Assembly: GCA_027257055.1 (NCBI GenBank)
Contig: JAPVLO010000044.1
Location: forward strand, 5,456,001 to 5,520,000
Direction: 5' to 3'
Source: Cephalopachus bancanus
Lineage: Eukaryota; Chordata; Mammalia; Primates; Tarsiidae
Length of the DNA stretch: 64,000 nucleotides
Shown in pieces: positions 38,181 through 51,329 of this stretch. Each line of letters starts with the position of its first letter. Within the stretch, counting starts at the first letter, position 1. The notes beneath the pieces are model-generated. The model was given only the letters and a program-made list of their open reading frames with translations. It was not told the DNA's origin and made no database searches. Made by a program: the position numbers and the translations under genes.

Positions 38181-38458
38181 ATGAGTTAATGGGTAGTGTT
38201 TAAGCGAGAGAGGAAAAGCGTAAGTTCTTCATTTAGAAAAATCACTCAGGGAGAAACTTGTAGCATGCATTGACTAGATAGGTGGTAAAATGGGAGGTGA
38301 CGGGTATAGGTAGTAAAGTTTAGGAGGAAGGAATTGGAGGAGTACAAGAGAGAGACAGATTGAATGTATGTAAAAGCACTGGTCATCTTGAGCTCTACAT
38401 AAAATTCAATCAGTTTATAAGCTCTCTAAGATAAGTATTATGTATTAAGAAATTGTGA

Positions 38459-38740
38459 GCCGGGCTCGGTGGCTCAGTCTGTAATCCCGCGCCTTTGGGA
38501 GGCTGAGGTGAGTGGATTGCCTGAGCCCGCGGGTTCGAGACCCGCCTGGGCAGCGAGATCTCATCTCTACAATAAATCAAAAACTCAGCTGGGCGTGGTG
38601 GCGCATGCCTGTAATTCCGGCTACTTGGAAAGCTGAGGTGGAAGGATCGCCGGAGCCCAGCAGGTCGAGGCTGCGGTGGCCGGGAGCAGCCACTGCACTC
38701 CAGTCTGGACGACGGAGTGAGACTCCATCTCTAAAAAAAA
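38459..38740 (+). mobile_element. Alu dimer, near family consensus
   Basis: Young-type Alu with high CpG retention and a perfect duplication, aagaaattgtga, at 38,447-38,458 and 38,741-38,752. Confidence 0.95.
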
Positions 38741-38899
38741 AAGAAATTGTGATGGCACCAGAAAGGTCCAATAAACATTAGGTAACTTGAAAGAAATGAA
38801 CAGTGAACATCATCAAAATGCAAACAGTAATTGATGCCATTTAATTGTTGAGTATGAGACACTCTGGATGATGAAGAGGGAAGGCAGCAGTAGTTAGGA

Positions 38900-39115
38900 G
38901 TGGAGGCTGTGCCAGTTAGTCTTAGCTCTCTTTCACACTTACTGGGTGACTTTAAGTAAATAACTTCTCTCTGTTTTGATTTTTTCTAAAGAGGATAGTA
39001 ATAGTACTTACAGCATAGGATTATTGTGAGATTTAAATGTAAAGCACTTAGAGCACTACTTATCAATATAAAGTACTTAATAAAGCTGCTTAAAAAGTTG
39101 TCACTGCTGTGATCA
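38900..39115 (+). repeat. MIR fragment
   Basis: MIR core is visible: actgggtgactttaagtaaa, a ttctctctgttt block, ggatagtaatagtacttaca, ggattattgtgag and aagcacttagagcac. A further MIR-like stretch follows to about 39,300. Confidence 0.8.
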
Positions 39116-39359
39116 TTAACATGAAAATCATTATTGTTATTAGTACTACTACTATCACCACTAGGTACTTCCTAGATATTATTTCATCTTCACAAAAGAG
39201 CTTACTAGTGTTATAATATTATCTCTATTATATAATAAGGATCATACAATTTGTAAATATCAAATTGGCATTTGAGCCTAGTTTTATGAGTCTAAAAGTC
39301 TATATAATAACCACATTATGACACTGTCTCTCAAAAAGGGTAGAAGAGACTCAGGTGTA

Positions 39360-40330
39360 ATAAGCAATAGTATTTTCTAAGCAATACAGCAATAAACAAA
39401 ACAGATGAAGTCTCTGCTCTCATACAGCTTACATTCTAATGGATGAAGATGGATAGGAAAGGCTAAGAAAGAAAGAAAAAAAAATACCAAATAGTAAGAA
39501 ATGCACTGTAGAGAATTCAAATCAAGAGTAATGTGTCTGGAGGCCACTTAGATTGGGTGGGAAAAAAAAGCCTTTCTAACAAGGCTTAAGATGAGAACTT
39601 AAAAGACAACCAGAAGAAATAAGCTACCAATAAAACAGTATGGAGAGCTTTCCAGGCAAAGGAAATAGCTACTACAGAAAGCCGAAAGTGTAAATGAGAT
39701 TGTATCTTATGGACTCAAAGCAAGCTAAGCATGGCTGAAGAGCAATGAAGAAGGAGAGAAGCACTCCATAGGAGGTCAGAGAGGCAGGCAAGAGCCAAGT
39801 CACCAGGGCACTTTCAACCCAAAGGAAGGGAATACAGATTTTATGCTAAGGTAATGAAGGATACAATGGGAGGATTTTAAGCAAGAAAGTAACATGAGCT
39901 GAGGTTCATTTTTTAAACATCCTTCACACTGCTGGGTAGAGAACAGATTGTAGTGAGGCAAGAGAATGTGGAGACAGGAAACCAGGATGTTTCAGTAGTC
40001 TAGACCAGAGATAAAAGTGGATTAGACAAGGGAGGCAGGAATACAGCTGGAGAAAAACAGATTTGGTATGTGTTTTTGAGAGGTAGAGAGGATTTACCAA
40101 TTAACTGAATAAAAAAAAAAAAAAAGAGAGAGAGAAGAATAACCCCTATCTTGAACAGCTGGAAGAATATCGCTTAGTTTACTGAGTTGGAGAATATTTA
40201 AGGAGGGCTATGTTTGGGATAGGACTAGGAGTAGAAAATACGAGTTCTGTTTTGGTCAGGTTACATTTAAGTTGTTCATCATATACCCATTTGAAAATGT
40301 TCAGTAGGCACTTGGATCAAAATCAGGAAT
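39360..40330 (+). repeat. Ancient interspersed repeat (LINE-type)
   Basis: The stretch carries landmarks of an old mammalian repeat: aaacaaaacagatgaagtct, cttacattctaatgg, tttccaggcaaaggaaatag, a gattttatgctaag block and gtaacatgagctgag. Similar landmarks appear at 27.7-28.4 kb and 51.9-52.35 kb. I believe it is LINE-derived but cannot name the family. Confidence 0.5.
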
Positions 40331-40688
40331 TCTGAGGAGCTCTTCTTATTCTTTCTCTGATTTCACAAAAGACTGAAGATAAAACCACAAGTGGAAAATA
40401 GCTTTTAGAATGCATAGGGTGAGTATTCAGTAACAGTCTAAAGCAGTGAAACAAGCTATTGTACTCTTCATGAAACCATTTCACTTATGAAATCTAAAAC
40501 ATTTTTGCTAAGCATAATGATACAGAAAGAGAGTAAGCTTTAAAGTCAACGAGATTCATGCCAAGAGAGTTAAGCCACATGATATGACCTCTATTTCCTA
40601 AATCTTATAAGATTACAGGGCAAGTAAGAAGAGGTCAGAGCTCCAAGCAGAATACAATTTACAAGTGCTTCTAAAACTTCCATCCTAA

Positions 40689-40979
40689 GGCCAGGTGTAC
40701 TGGCTCAAGTCTGTAATCCCAGCACTTTGGGAGGCCAAGGCGAGAGGATTGCCTGAGCTCAGGGGTTCAAGGCCAGCCTGGGCAATTTAGTGAGACCTCA
40801 TCTCTACAATAAATAAAAAAATCAGCCGGGCATAGTAGTGTATGCCTGTAGTTCCAGCTACTTGAAGGCTGAGGTGGCCGCCTGAGCCCAGCAGGTTGAG
40901 GCTACGGTGGCAGTGAGCGTGCCACTGCACTCCAGCCTGGGTGGAGGAGTGAGACTCCGACTCAAAAAAACAAACAAAC
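40689..40979 (+). mobile_element. Alu dimer, intermediate type
   Basis: Alu with an older left arm (CCCAGCACTTTGGGAGGCC) and the local CAATAAAT linker in the middle, so intermediate between J-like and young local types. Flanks aaacttccatcctaa and aaaattccattcttta look like a diverged duplication. Confidence 0.9.
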
Positions 40980-41439
40980 AAAAATTCCATTCTTTATGAA
41001 GGGAGTGCACTGCATACCCAATGTTGGACAAAAATATTTTCTAGGCAGATATAAAATAACAAGTGCTCTACCTGCTATCTCATTGGAGTTCCATGAAAAT
41101 TGTCAGAATCAATTTCTTTAAAGTTATAGTGATTAGTGACAAAAATGAGATGAACTTAGAGTAAAATGAGAATTAAATTTGCAAAATAGAATGGCCTTTT
41201 GCACAGCACAGCTCTATTAATATTAGATTCTGAGTAATCAGATTCTAGCTAATTGTATTTTAGTATGACAGGTTTTCTTAATCAAATGGCTACTTTGAAG
41301 GTCAACAGCAAAATAAGAGAAAGAGATAAGAAACTATGTCTGTGTGTATATAAGTCCTTGGGGTCTACAACTCTTTAATACACATCAGCAATACTGTAAA
41401 AGACACTCATTTCTGGGAAAGATAATGAAATCAAGGGTT

Positions 41440-41610
41440 ACACATATAACATCTTATTTAATTCTCACGATAAAATAATCTCTCTAGAAAGGTTTTATTA
41501 CCATTATTTTTAAAGAGCAGGAAGCAGAGTCTCAAAAAGATGGAAAGTAACTTGCTCGAGATGAAACAGGTAGTAAAAAATAGTCAGGATTAGATCCAGA
41601 TGTAGCTGAA
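41440..41610 (+). repeat. MIR fragment
   Basis: Decayed MIR: catcttatttaattctcac, ttaccattatt, aaagtaacttgctcgag and a caggtagtaa block. Confidence 0.7.
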
Positions 41611-42432
41611 TACAAAATATATACTCTTTCATTAAGCTCTTAAATGGAGTCATGATCCACAAGAACCCAGAAGTCACAGGCCCATGGTCTCTTCAAGTCA
41701 CAAGAAACTTTTTGATTTGCTGACTATTAAATCAGGCTAAAAACAAAGCTGCTATATAAATGCCTAAAAAGAATAATATCAGACATGTAAAATAAAGTTG
41801 AGTTTTGCCAGAATATACAATCAAACTTTACCAGGTCCTAATATACCCAACAAACCAAATTAATAAAAGAGAAATAAGTAAATGAAAAAAAGTCATATTA
41901 TGAAACTCACTTATCAGATACAACTTAAGGAGCCAAACTAGAGACAAGCCAATGAATTCATTTTAAAAGGAATGATTTTGTAAATTATCTTTGTTATCTA
42001 AGAAGAAAAGCAAAAATATTTTTGCCAGGCATTTCTTACTTCATCACAATATGTTATAGACATTACTCCAAATAACTGAACTGTAATGCCAAGGTGATTG
42101 CTACAGCTGATCAACTCTGCTAACTCAATATAATGTATAACCAAAGTAGCCACAGAAGAAATAGAAGCAATCTGAGCTTTTGAATGCTACATTCCTTCCT
42201 AACAATTATTTAATTTACTTTGGCTGTTGAATTTCTTTATAAATCCATGATCTTCTACATTTTATTCCAAGGGATCTTTAAAGAAAAACCTGGATATCTG
42301 GATATCTCTTTCCACTTAAGCAGTCAAAACAAACTACATCCAATCACAGCACATGCTGATACATTAGGAATCAGAGGATAACTCAGGTATGCATACATTG
42401 AAATGCAGGACTCACAATAAATTCAACAAAGA

Positions 42433-44441
<2,009 letters not shown>

Positions 44442-46044
44442 TCAACAAAGAATAGAAACAAAGAAAAAATTAAAAAGCAGAAACAACCCAGAAGGAATAA
44501 GTAGAGTTAAAAACACATAAAACAATTCAGGGAGTTTGGAAACTAATTTTTCAAAATCAAGATACTAATGGCTTTCATCTTTGGCAATACTGGATAACTT
44601 CTAGCCAAAACTACCAGTGAAAAGCTAAGCTGTGTATCCAGGACACACTTTTAAATAACTGCTCAATGAAACCACACAATAAAACACTCTCCTACAATAA
44701 CTCTTGGACATAATACTGTCCAAGGAACCACAACAGGGGAAAGCAAATCATTCCCAACATAAACACAGTATGTCTAAATTAGTAAATAAATTATAAATTC
44801 AAATCACTGTGGGTATTTAATTTTTTAACAGATAAAAGTTTTAAGTATTTCTTTATTGTCTTACTAAGTTTTAGTTAGAGGAATTCCCAAAAAAAGTATA
44901 CATATTGAAAGTAATTTATAAAGAATCATTCTTTAAAATGAATCACAACACTGAAGTTTGATATTTTTCTGACTTGTTTCTTGGTGTAATTTCAATTTAA
45001 CAATATGGTAATTAAAAAGCTTCTTGTATATGCTTTAAAGCATTCTATGCAATATTAAAGCACAGTCTTTTGAGTTCAGAAATTTTCAAAACTATTGATG
45101 AATAAGAGTACATCTTTAGCATTCCATTTCCCTATTACTATTGAATGACTTTGCTAATGCTGAAAAACCCAACAAACTTTTGGCAAAAAAGCCCAGGTAA
45201 AAAAAAAACAGAGTTTGGTGCTTATAAAGAAAGAAAACACATTCCCAGAAATATGCCCTCTTGTTCTTTTAGTTCAAAGATAAAATCAGAAATCAACTGG
45301 CATTGTTACATATAATATTTTGTCATTCAGCAGATGACAACTAAAGATAGGAATTTTCATTCCTTAAAGTGTTTTATTTTCTCCTGTTTGATTCTGCCTG
45401 TAGTTGTGTCCTATTTCTTTTCTTCAAGATTTTCCTCCTCTATTTTGTCAAAATAGTATTTGAAAAATATAAATGGAAATGAATGAAGAGGGGGAACCAT
45501 TCCTGAATGGCTAAAGTGAAGGCAAGGAGTTTTAACTTTTACTGTCTGGGGGTGCTTATCTCACATTTGCCTGCTAATGAATGCGGAGGCTCAAATATTC
45601 TGCTAGGACACTTAGAGACAAACGGCCTTTTACCAAGAGGCTTCTTCCAGAGTATTCTGACACAACAGGTTTTAAATGGCTGATGGTGGATCACAACCTA
45701 CAGAAAAGGGCCCTAAGGACTTCAGTTTTCATTTCAGCTATGCAGCCACTTAACAAAACCGGCTTCCTCTTCTGTAAAGTGAAACTGAATACATCCATAT
45801 GCCTGGTTCCTAAAGGGAATTCATTGTTTTCAAAATCCTGTGCACTCTTCTGGGGAACAATTCACAACAGCTTTCAGCTTTCATCCAACTCTTAAAGGGC
45901 ACAACAACAAAGCAGTCCAAGAGCCATTGTGCCAACATCTCTTCCAGCCCTTATACCAACAAGTCACAGGATAAGGTATAAAGCAAATGGTCTTGAAACA
46001 TGAGAGACTCAAGACCTGGGACAAGTCACTTCCTGTCTGTAAAA

Positions 46045-46088
46045 ACATATATCTATATCTACATATAGATATAGATATAGATATGATA
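46045..46088 (+). repeat. (TATAGA)n-like microsatellite
   Basis: Alternating tatatct and agatata units forming a short near-palindromic AT-rich tract, 0.7 kb from the PHKB cassette exon. Confidence 0.8.
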
Positions 46089-46207
46089 CCTCCTTCATAG
46101 CGAGCTGATGAAAAGTAGATAAGCAGGATACTGATCAAAATTTTTTAACTTAAAAAAGTTACTTACATTATGCAAGTAACAAAAGTCGTTTTAAAAGCTT
46201 CTTTATG

Positions 46208-46488
46208 AGCCGAGCTCGGTGGCTCAGCCTGTAATCCCGCGCCTTTGGGAGGCTGAGGTGAGTGAATTGCCTGAGCCTGCGGGTTCGAGACCCGCCTGGG
46301 CAGCGAGACCTCATCTCTACAATAAATCAAAAAATCAGCCGGGCGGGGTGGTGCATGCCTGTAATTCCGGCTACTCGGAAGGCTGAGGCGGAAGGATCGC
46401 CGGAGCCCAGCAGGCCAAGGCTGCGGTGGCCGGGAGCGGCCACTGCACTCCAGTCTGGGCGACAGAGTGAGACTCCAACTCAAAAAAA
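46208..46488 (+). mobile_element. Alu dimer, near family consensus
   Basis: Young-type Alu with a perfect 15-base duplication, aaaagcttctttatg, at 46,193-46,207 and 46,489-46,503. It sits 312 bp from the PHKB cassette exon, on its 3' side in transcript direction. Confidence 0.95.
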
Positions 46489-46799
46489 AAAAGCTTCTTT
46501 ATGTATTCATTCAACAATAGAGGTTCTCAGATAGTAAAGAACTATCTGTGGTCATACAGCTTGCAAGTGTCAGCGCAGGCAGTCTACTTTCTGTCCTTCG
46601 CATGCCCCACACCATAAAAACACAACAAGCCACACTCAAAACATAATGCAAACCTGAGCCTAACATTAGCAGCAACAGTGCTCAGGCTAGGGCCAACCAA
46701 AGAGAAAATAAGGTCAAAATGGTATCTTACAGTGACATCAACCTTCAGAAACAAAAGTATTTAAAATTACTAAGTGACCCTTTTGGGGTCTACACTTAC

Positions 46800-46889
46800 C
46801 AGACCTTAAGAAAGCAGGTGGAGAGGAGACGACTGCATCAGATGAGCTGGCCATTTCATTGAGTCTAATGACAAGCGTCGCAGGCTAAG
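46800..46889 (-). CDS. PHKB: PHKB alternative 5' cassette exon with its own start codon
   Basis: On the minus strand an acceptor (ttgctgtag|CTTAGCC) opens a 90-base exon that ends at a good donor (TCTG|gtaagt). From the ATG at 46,854 it encodes 18 codons, MASSSDAVVSSPPAFLRS, then the first base of Gly. This closely matches the alternative N-terminus of human PHKB isoforms, which I recall as MACSPDAVVSPSSAFLKS. If the exon is spliced after exon 1, the exon-1 frame becomes GCT TAG and stops at once, so the included form must start at the internal ATG. Coding begins at 46,854; 46,855-46,889 would be 5' UTR. The phase-1 end joins in frame to the exon at 9,840-9,929. An extra out-of-frame ATG sits 5 bases upstream. 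Confidence 0.88.
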
Positions 46890-49101
46890 CTACAGCAATT
46901 TTAAAACTGTTTAGTGAAGGTTAGAAGCAATCAGTATTAAATTAATTGAAAGCAGCATGAGCAGTTATTAACATGATGCAGTATGCAACAAAGGCAGTCA
47001 TTGAGGATAGTTATAATTTTATTTTATCTTTTATGACTTGAAAATTTGATTTTCTTTGCTTTGATAAATTACATTTGCTTGTATAGATGAGGCAGGAAAT
47101 ATATAATATCCACTTATTAAGCATTAAATAAGACTAGTATCCTGTATTATGCAATTAAGTGATTATGCTACTATGTAACAATGCTCAGAACTCTGCAGAG
47201 GCATCTATACCAGAGTCAAGTTAGCTCAAGTTCAAATATTCTTCTAAAAGTTTACATATTCTTCTAATAGTAACAAACAGAATCCAGCTGATTGTTTTTA
47301 ATAACACAAGTAGTAAATGACTAACTCAAGAAACTTTACCATCTATACTTTACAGAGTTATCAGAAGAATGGAAAACCTTAAAAGTAACTATAATTTGGA
47401 GGAATGACTTCAGCTGGTGTCTTTTTTTTACTATTGTGATGTAAACATACAGGAACACTCAATGTTGATACTGTGCACTTGCACTTAACTACTTTGCATA
47501 CAAAACTGGATTTAAGTGACTGCATTACACGGCAGTTTAAAAAACTTGAAATTTTTTTCCCAGTTAAGAGAATTAAGGTTTTCAAAGTTTACTGCTATGG
47601 CATGCATTTCAGAGGAAACAAAATAAAGACTGGAGAAGAAAATAAACTCTAAGTGCTTATTAAAGAAAAAGAGAAATGTTGAAAAAATATTTGTTGGGGG
47701 CAGTGCTCAGTTCCCTGTAAGAAAACTCTGGTTTACTTTTTATCCAGACACAATAAATCCAATAATACTGGTTGTAGCCCAGATAGCCACTTCATTAGTA
47801 GCCAAATCAGTTTTTTTTATGACTCACAAAAAATTTTAAGAAAAAGTGAAGCAAAAATATATACGACTACTCTAAGTAATTGTATTGATTTTTAAAATGT
47901 ACTAAAGATTACTGTTTGAAAGATTCTCTCAAACTTTGTAGTTGGAAGTTTTACTATAATTCTAGTAAATAAACCTTTTTAAGGTATTAATAAAACCAAC
48001 TTCATTCTTTTTTATACCTTAAAAATGTTCTAAAATAGGTAACAAAGATTGAGTGTATGATTTATGACATTAGATACTTTCTCCAAATTAGAAAAGTCAG
48101 AGTGAACAACAGACTACTAAGAACTTCATAAAATGGAAAAAGCCCAAAACACAATGGGGGCACATTAGTTGAGGAAAACACAAAAACAAACTCTTAATAT
48201 CAGTGCAAATGCAGTTAATTTTCCTAGGCAATGCAGTTCATCCCCCAATAATGTCAGAGCTCGTCAATCCTTTAAAAGGAAAGGTCCTCAGTTGAACACG
48301 TTATTCCACCACATTTCCTGTTTATTGGCACACTTTTTACTCAAGATTATATCCAGACAGCAAGAAATAAGAGAAGTTTCAACTCCCGCTCTCGAAGGCG
48401 CTATCAGTCACAAGTGCTAACTTTAAAGTCATGACTTTGCAGTTTGAACAAGTCAGTTCAGGACACTTGAACAGTTCTGTCTGCACCACTCTTCTGACCT
48501 CCATGGCCTTGGGCTGAGGAGTCACAGCAGGAAACTACTTGACCTGGGGCCACTTGCATAGGGAAGGGCCCACTTCTTTCTGAACCCTAACTATGCTAAA
48601 CGTGACCCACTTTGTGACCCAAGCCGTCTCCCTCAGTGTCTGCCATGTAGATAACAGGAAGGTAAAAGGGGTATATGAAATAAGGCAACGATAAGCCGCG
48701 GGAGCTCTAGGACCAGGTTAGAGTCACATCTGACTTGTGGGGAGGGACACTCAGAGGGAGGGCACACTCCCTTCCCCTGGAATGAGCCACAACCTGGATT
48801 TCTAAGTGGGAAGACTCCGAGAGAATTCGGGACCGCAGCATTTTTTCTGAGGGGGTACACACAGAGAACAGAGTTGTGGGGAGACACCCGACGTGGAGTT
48901 GGGACCTCCGTCTAATTCGTAGAGGTGGGGGGAGACATCAGGCTCAAAGCTGGGCCGCCGCCTACGTTCTAACAGGAAAAACACCAGGCACAGGCTCAGG
49001 CTCATTCCCAGGACCCCCCACCTGGCTCCCTCTCCAGGAGCTTGGGGGGAAGTACCATTCAAGGTCCGGGGGTGGGGAGGCGGGGACCCAGCCAGCCAAA
49101 C
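46890..49101 (-). other. PHKB: PHKB intron between exon 1 and the cassette exon
   Basis: About 2.2 kb. It is free of Alu and L1, unlike the rest of the window. The right end (from about 48,950) belongs to the CpG island. No further exon is recognised. Confidence 0.8.
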
Positions 49102-49177
49102 CTGAGCGCTTGGTCCGAGCTCTCCGCTCCAAGACCTTCCAGCTCACTTCGGCCATGAGCCCCGCTGCCCCGGCCAT
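49102..49177 (-). CDS. PHKB: PHKB coding exon 1 (phosphorylase kinase subunit beta, N-terminus)
   Basis: PHKB is the beta regulatory subunit of the cytosolic (alpha-beta-gamma-delta)4 phosphorylase kinase, which activates glycogen phosphorylase; loss in people causes a form of glycogen storage disease IX. Reading the minus strand, the exon encodes [13 protein letters not shown], then [12 protein letters not shown], then the first base of a Gly codon. This matches the human N-terminus as I remember it, except Met for Thr at residue 8. The exon is 25 codons plus one base. The donor reads TCAG|gtttgg, and the phase fits both the cassette exon at 46,800-46,889 and the constitutive exon at 9,840-9,929. 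The start ATG has G at -3 and +4. An open frame extends upstream to 49,438, but it lies in the CpG-island 5' UTR and is not used in the known protein. The ITFG1 start lies 300 bp away in the opposite direction. Confidence 0.93.
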
Positions 49178-49477
49178 CCCGCTCCAGCCACCGCCTTGGC
49201 CACCGCCCCCGGAGCTGCCCGTCAGCACAGCCCGCCCGGCCACGCCCCCCTGCGCGACACTGTCGAGAGGTGCGCCGGCCGGAAGTGAGCGCGAGGCGAG
49301 CTTCACCCCAGCCCCGCCGCCTCTCGAGCGTCTGAAGGGCGGCCTAGGGAGAGTGCTGGGGGCCCACCGGCGGCTCTCAGGGTCCGGAGGCTCGAGCCTT
49401 CTCTCGGCCGGCGCGCGGTGCTTTGCGGCTGCCGTCAAGCGCTGCGCCGGGCCGGCGGGCGGGGGCGAGGGACGGCC
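49178..49477. promoter_or_regulatory. Shared CpG-island bidirectional promoter of PHKB and ITFG1
   Basis: The 300 bp between the two divergent start codons are GC-rich and dense in CpG, and the island spreads to roughly 48,950-49,720. There is no obvious TATA box. An ETS/GABP-type site, CCGGAAGTG, lies at 49,279-49,287, and several GC boxes are present. Short distance, divergent starts, a CpG island and an ETS site are the usual signature of a mammalian housekeeping bidirectional promoter. The exact transcription starts cannot be read from the sequence. Confidence 0.82.
49279..49287 (+). promoter_or_regulatory. ETS/GABP-type binding site in the shared promoter
   Basis: The sequence CCGGAAGTG matches the high-affinity ETS core (CCGGAAGT). 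It sits about 100 bp from the PHKB start codon and 190 bp from the ITFG1 start codon. GABP sites of this form are typical of bidirectional CpG-island promoters. Binding is an inference. Confidence 0.55.
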
Positions 49478-49685
49478 ATGGCGGTGGCGGGCGGGCTGCC
49501 GAGCTGCTGGAAGCCGCTGGCGCCGCTCCTCGCGTGTCTTGCGCTGCTAGGATTCGGGCCGGTCCCGGCGCGGGCGCTGCACAACGTCACGGCCGAGCTC
49601 TTTGGGGCCGAGGCCTGGGGCACCCTGGCGGCCTTCGGGGACCTCAACTCCGACAAGCAGACGGACCTCTTCGTGCTGCGGGAAA
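49478..49685 (+). CDS. ITFG1: ITFG1 coding exon 1 (signal peptide and first FG-GAP-like loop)
   Basis: ITFG1 (TIP, linkin) is a type I membrane protein with an extracellular FG-GAP (integrin-alpha-like beta-propeller) region, described in cell adhesion and T-cell modulation. This exon encodes 69 residues plus one base. Residues 1 to about 33 form a signal peptide: a short N-terminus, the hydrophobic run [12 protein letters not shown], and a small-residue end PVPARA. The mature start [15 protein letters not shown] carries a sequon at Asn36. [10 protein letters not shown] loop near residues 55-63 fits the Ca-binding DxNxDxxxD pattern of FG-GAP repeats. The ATG sits in a strong context (GCCATGG). 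The donor is GGGAAA|gtcagt. Apart from the signal peptide it agrees almost completely with human. Confidence 0.96.
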
Positions 49686-51256
49686 GTCAGTGCTTGCCGG
49701 GCCCTCCCTCTGTCCACCGTCCGTGTGCCCCTCCCGGTGTTCCCCACACCCCTTGCCCCGATTGCCGGCCCTTCTCTCCCAGCCGCGTGGCCTTCCCTTT
49801 ATCTCCAGTATTCTTGATAGCTTGCCATTTTTCCTCCACTTTTTACAACCCCAGGTTCCGACGCTTCCACCCTACAGTTTGACCTATCCCCATTTTTAAA
49901 AATAAGCCTGCGGCCTTTGTCCACGCACCCACTCCTTGTAATGGAATCACCTGCCTTCCAGAGTCCTTCCTGATTCCCAGGAGTCTTGCAGCTTGCCTCT
50001 GCTCCTAAGGCCCTTTCATTCCTTTCTACTTTACTTCGATCTTCCTTCCTCTATGATGAGCTGGAAAAGATGCACCTTGACACTTTCTTCTCACGGGGTA
50101 CTTCTCCATCCACCGGTGCCTCCCTTTGCCAGGGTCCTGGCTTTCTTTGAAGATACTGTGCCTTTCCAAGACCCTGAACACTAAACAGCTCACACAAGCA
50201 TTTTGCAGGGACCACAGAAAAACTCAGTGCCTCCTTGGGGAAGCTACTCTCAAACTACATACTCTTCTCCATCCTGAACTGCCTATTCTTTTATGTACAC
50301 CTGGCCCCTCTTCACCTTAGTTATCACCCTAGTCTTCCAAATATCTGCTTTCTTTGCCAACTTGTGGTTCTTGGAAGTTCTTTGCTTTGAGCATTACTAA
50401 ACTAATTTGTAAATCTTGATGCTGATAATGGGCATTAGGGGATCTTAGCGTTTCTTAGTACCCACAGAAGTAGTTGCTGCTTAAAGATCAAGGCCATGAA
50501 AGAAGTGAAGAGCTGATGCAGAGCTTGTCTGACAGGATCCTGGGGCCGTTGCCAGGATCTCAGAGCCTCTTGTGGACTTTGCATATTTCCCCAATCTTTG
50601 TATGACTCCCCATTTTGCATTATACTGCCAAACCTGTAGTTACTCCTTTCAAACTGGTCAGAGACTCTTCTTGACAGTTTGATTAAACAATTTCAGAAGT
50701 CTAACCCAATGAGTGCTAATTGAGCTCTAAGAATGCATCAACCTGGGGCGGGAGGTATGAACAATAGAAGAAGGGTCTTGTAGAATTCAGCATTTTCTAT
50801 TTACATGCTTCTTTACATCCTTCTTGTCAGATATCTACAGTGGGAATTCCTGCATCCTTGGTGTGGTACATATCTGTGTGATGAACTAAACAGCTGTATA
50901 AGGGGCAATCGGTTTGAGGAAGACAAGTCTTGATGTATAGTTGTTTGGCATGTTCTTTACATGGTTCTTTTGAGTCAAGCAATCTATTGTTGGCAGAACC
51001 CAGTGACTTCAGTTTGTCTTGATCATCTACAGTTTTCCATGTTCATCCTTCCTGTTTCTGTACTGCTTTGAACATTGAACAGGGATATACTGTTAGGCAT
51101 CCCTGTTAGACTAGTGGGACTATCCTTGAGAGGACAGATGAAGTAGAATAAAAATTTTCCTGTTGACAGCAGTGCCTCGAAAGTTTCTTGTGACCACTTA
51201 TTAGATGTCTTACCTGGAGACATTGTTTTTTAATAGCATATATTTCTTTATTTTAG
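49686..51256 (+). other. ITFG1: ITFG1 intron 1
   Basis: About 1.6 kb, starting in the CpG island edge and free of Alu and L1. Open frames that read through the exon-1 donor are not supported. Confidence 0.85.
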
Positions 51257-51329
51257 GAAATGATTTAATTGTCTTTTTGGCAGACCAGAATGCACCCTAT
51301 TTTAAACCCAAAGTAAAGCTATCCTTGAT
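51257..51329 (+). CDS. ITFG1: ITFG1 coding exon 2
   Basis: The acceptor tattttag|GA and donor TTGAT|gtaagt bound 73 bases. With the carried A it reads R-NDLIVFLADQNAPYF and then KPKVKLSL, with two bases carried on. This matches the human segment after the first FG-GAP loop, with small changes at the end (KLSL here, KVSF as I recall in human). The frame is open and the phases fit exons 1 and 3. It forms strands of the extracellular propeller. Confidence 0.96.

Noticed and set aside
48876..49550. A 224-codon open frame across the CpG island on the plus strand
   Set aside because: It overlaps PHKB exon 1 and the shared promoter. Its length follows from the high GC content, which makes stops rare, and it has no family resemblance.
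49423..49899. Long open frames overlapping ITFG1 exon 1 in other frames and through the exon-1 donor
   Set aside because: The ITFG1 frame from 49,478 is the one conserved in the family and splices in phase to exon 2. The others are GC-rich shadows.
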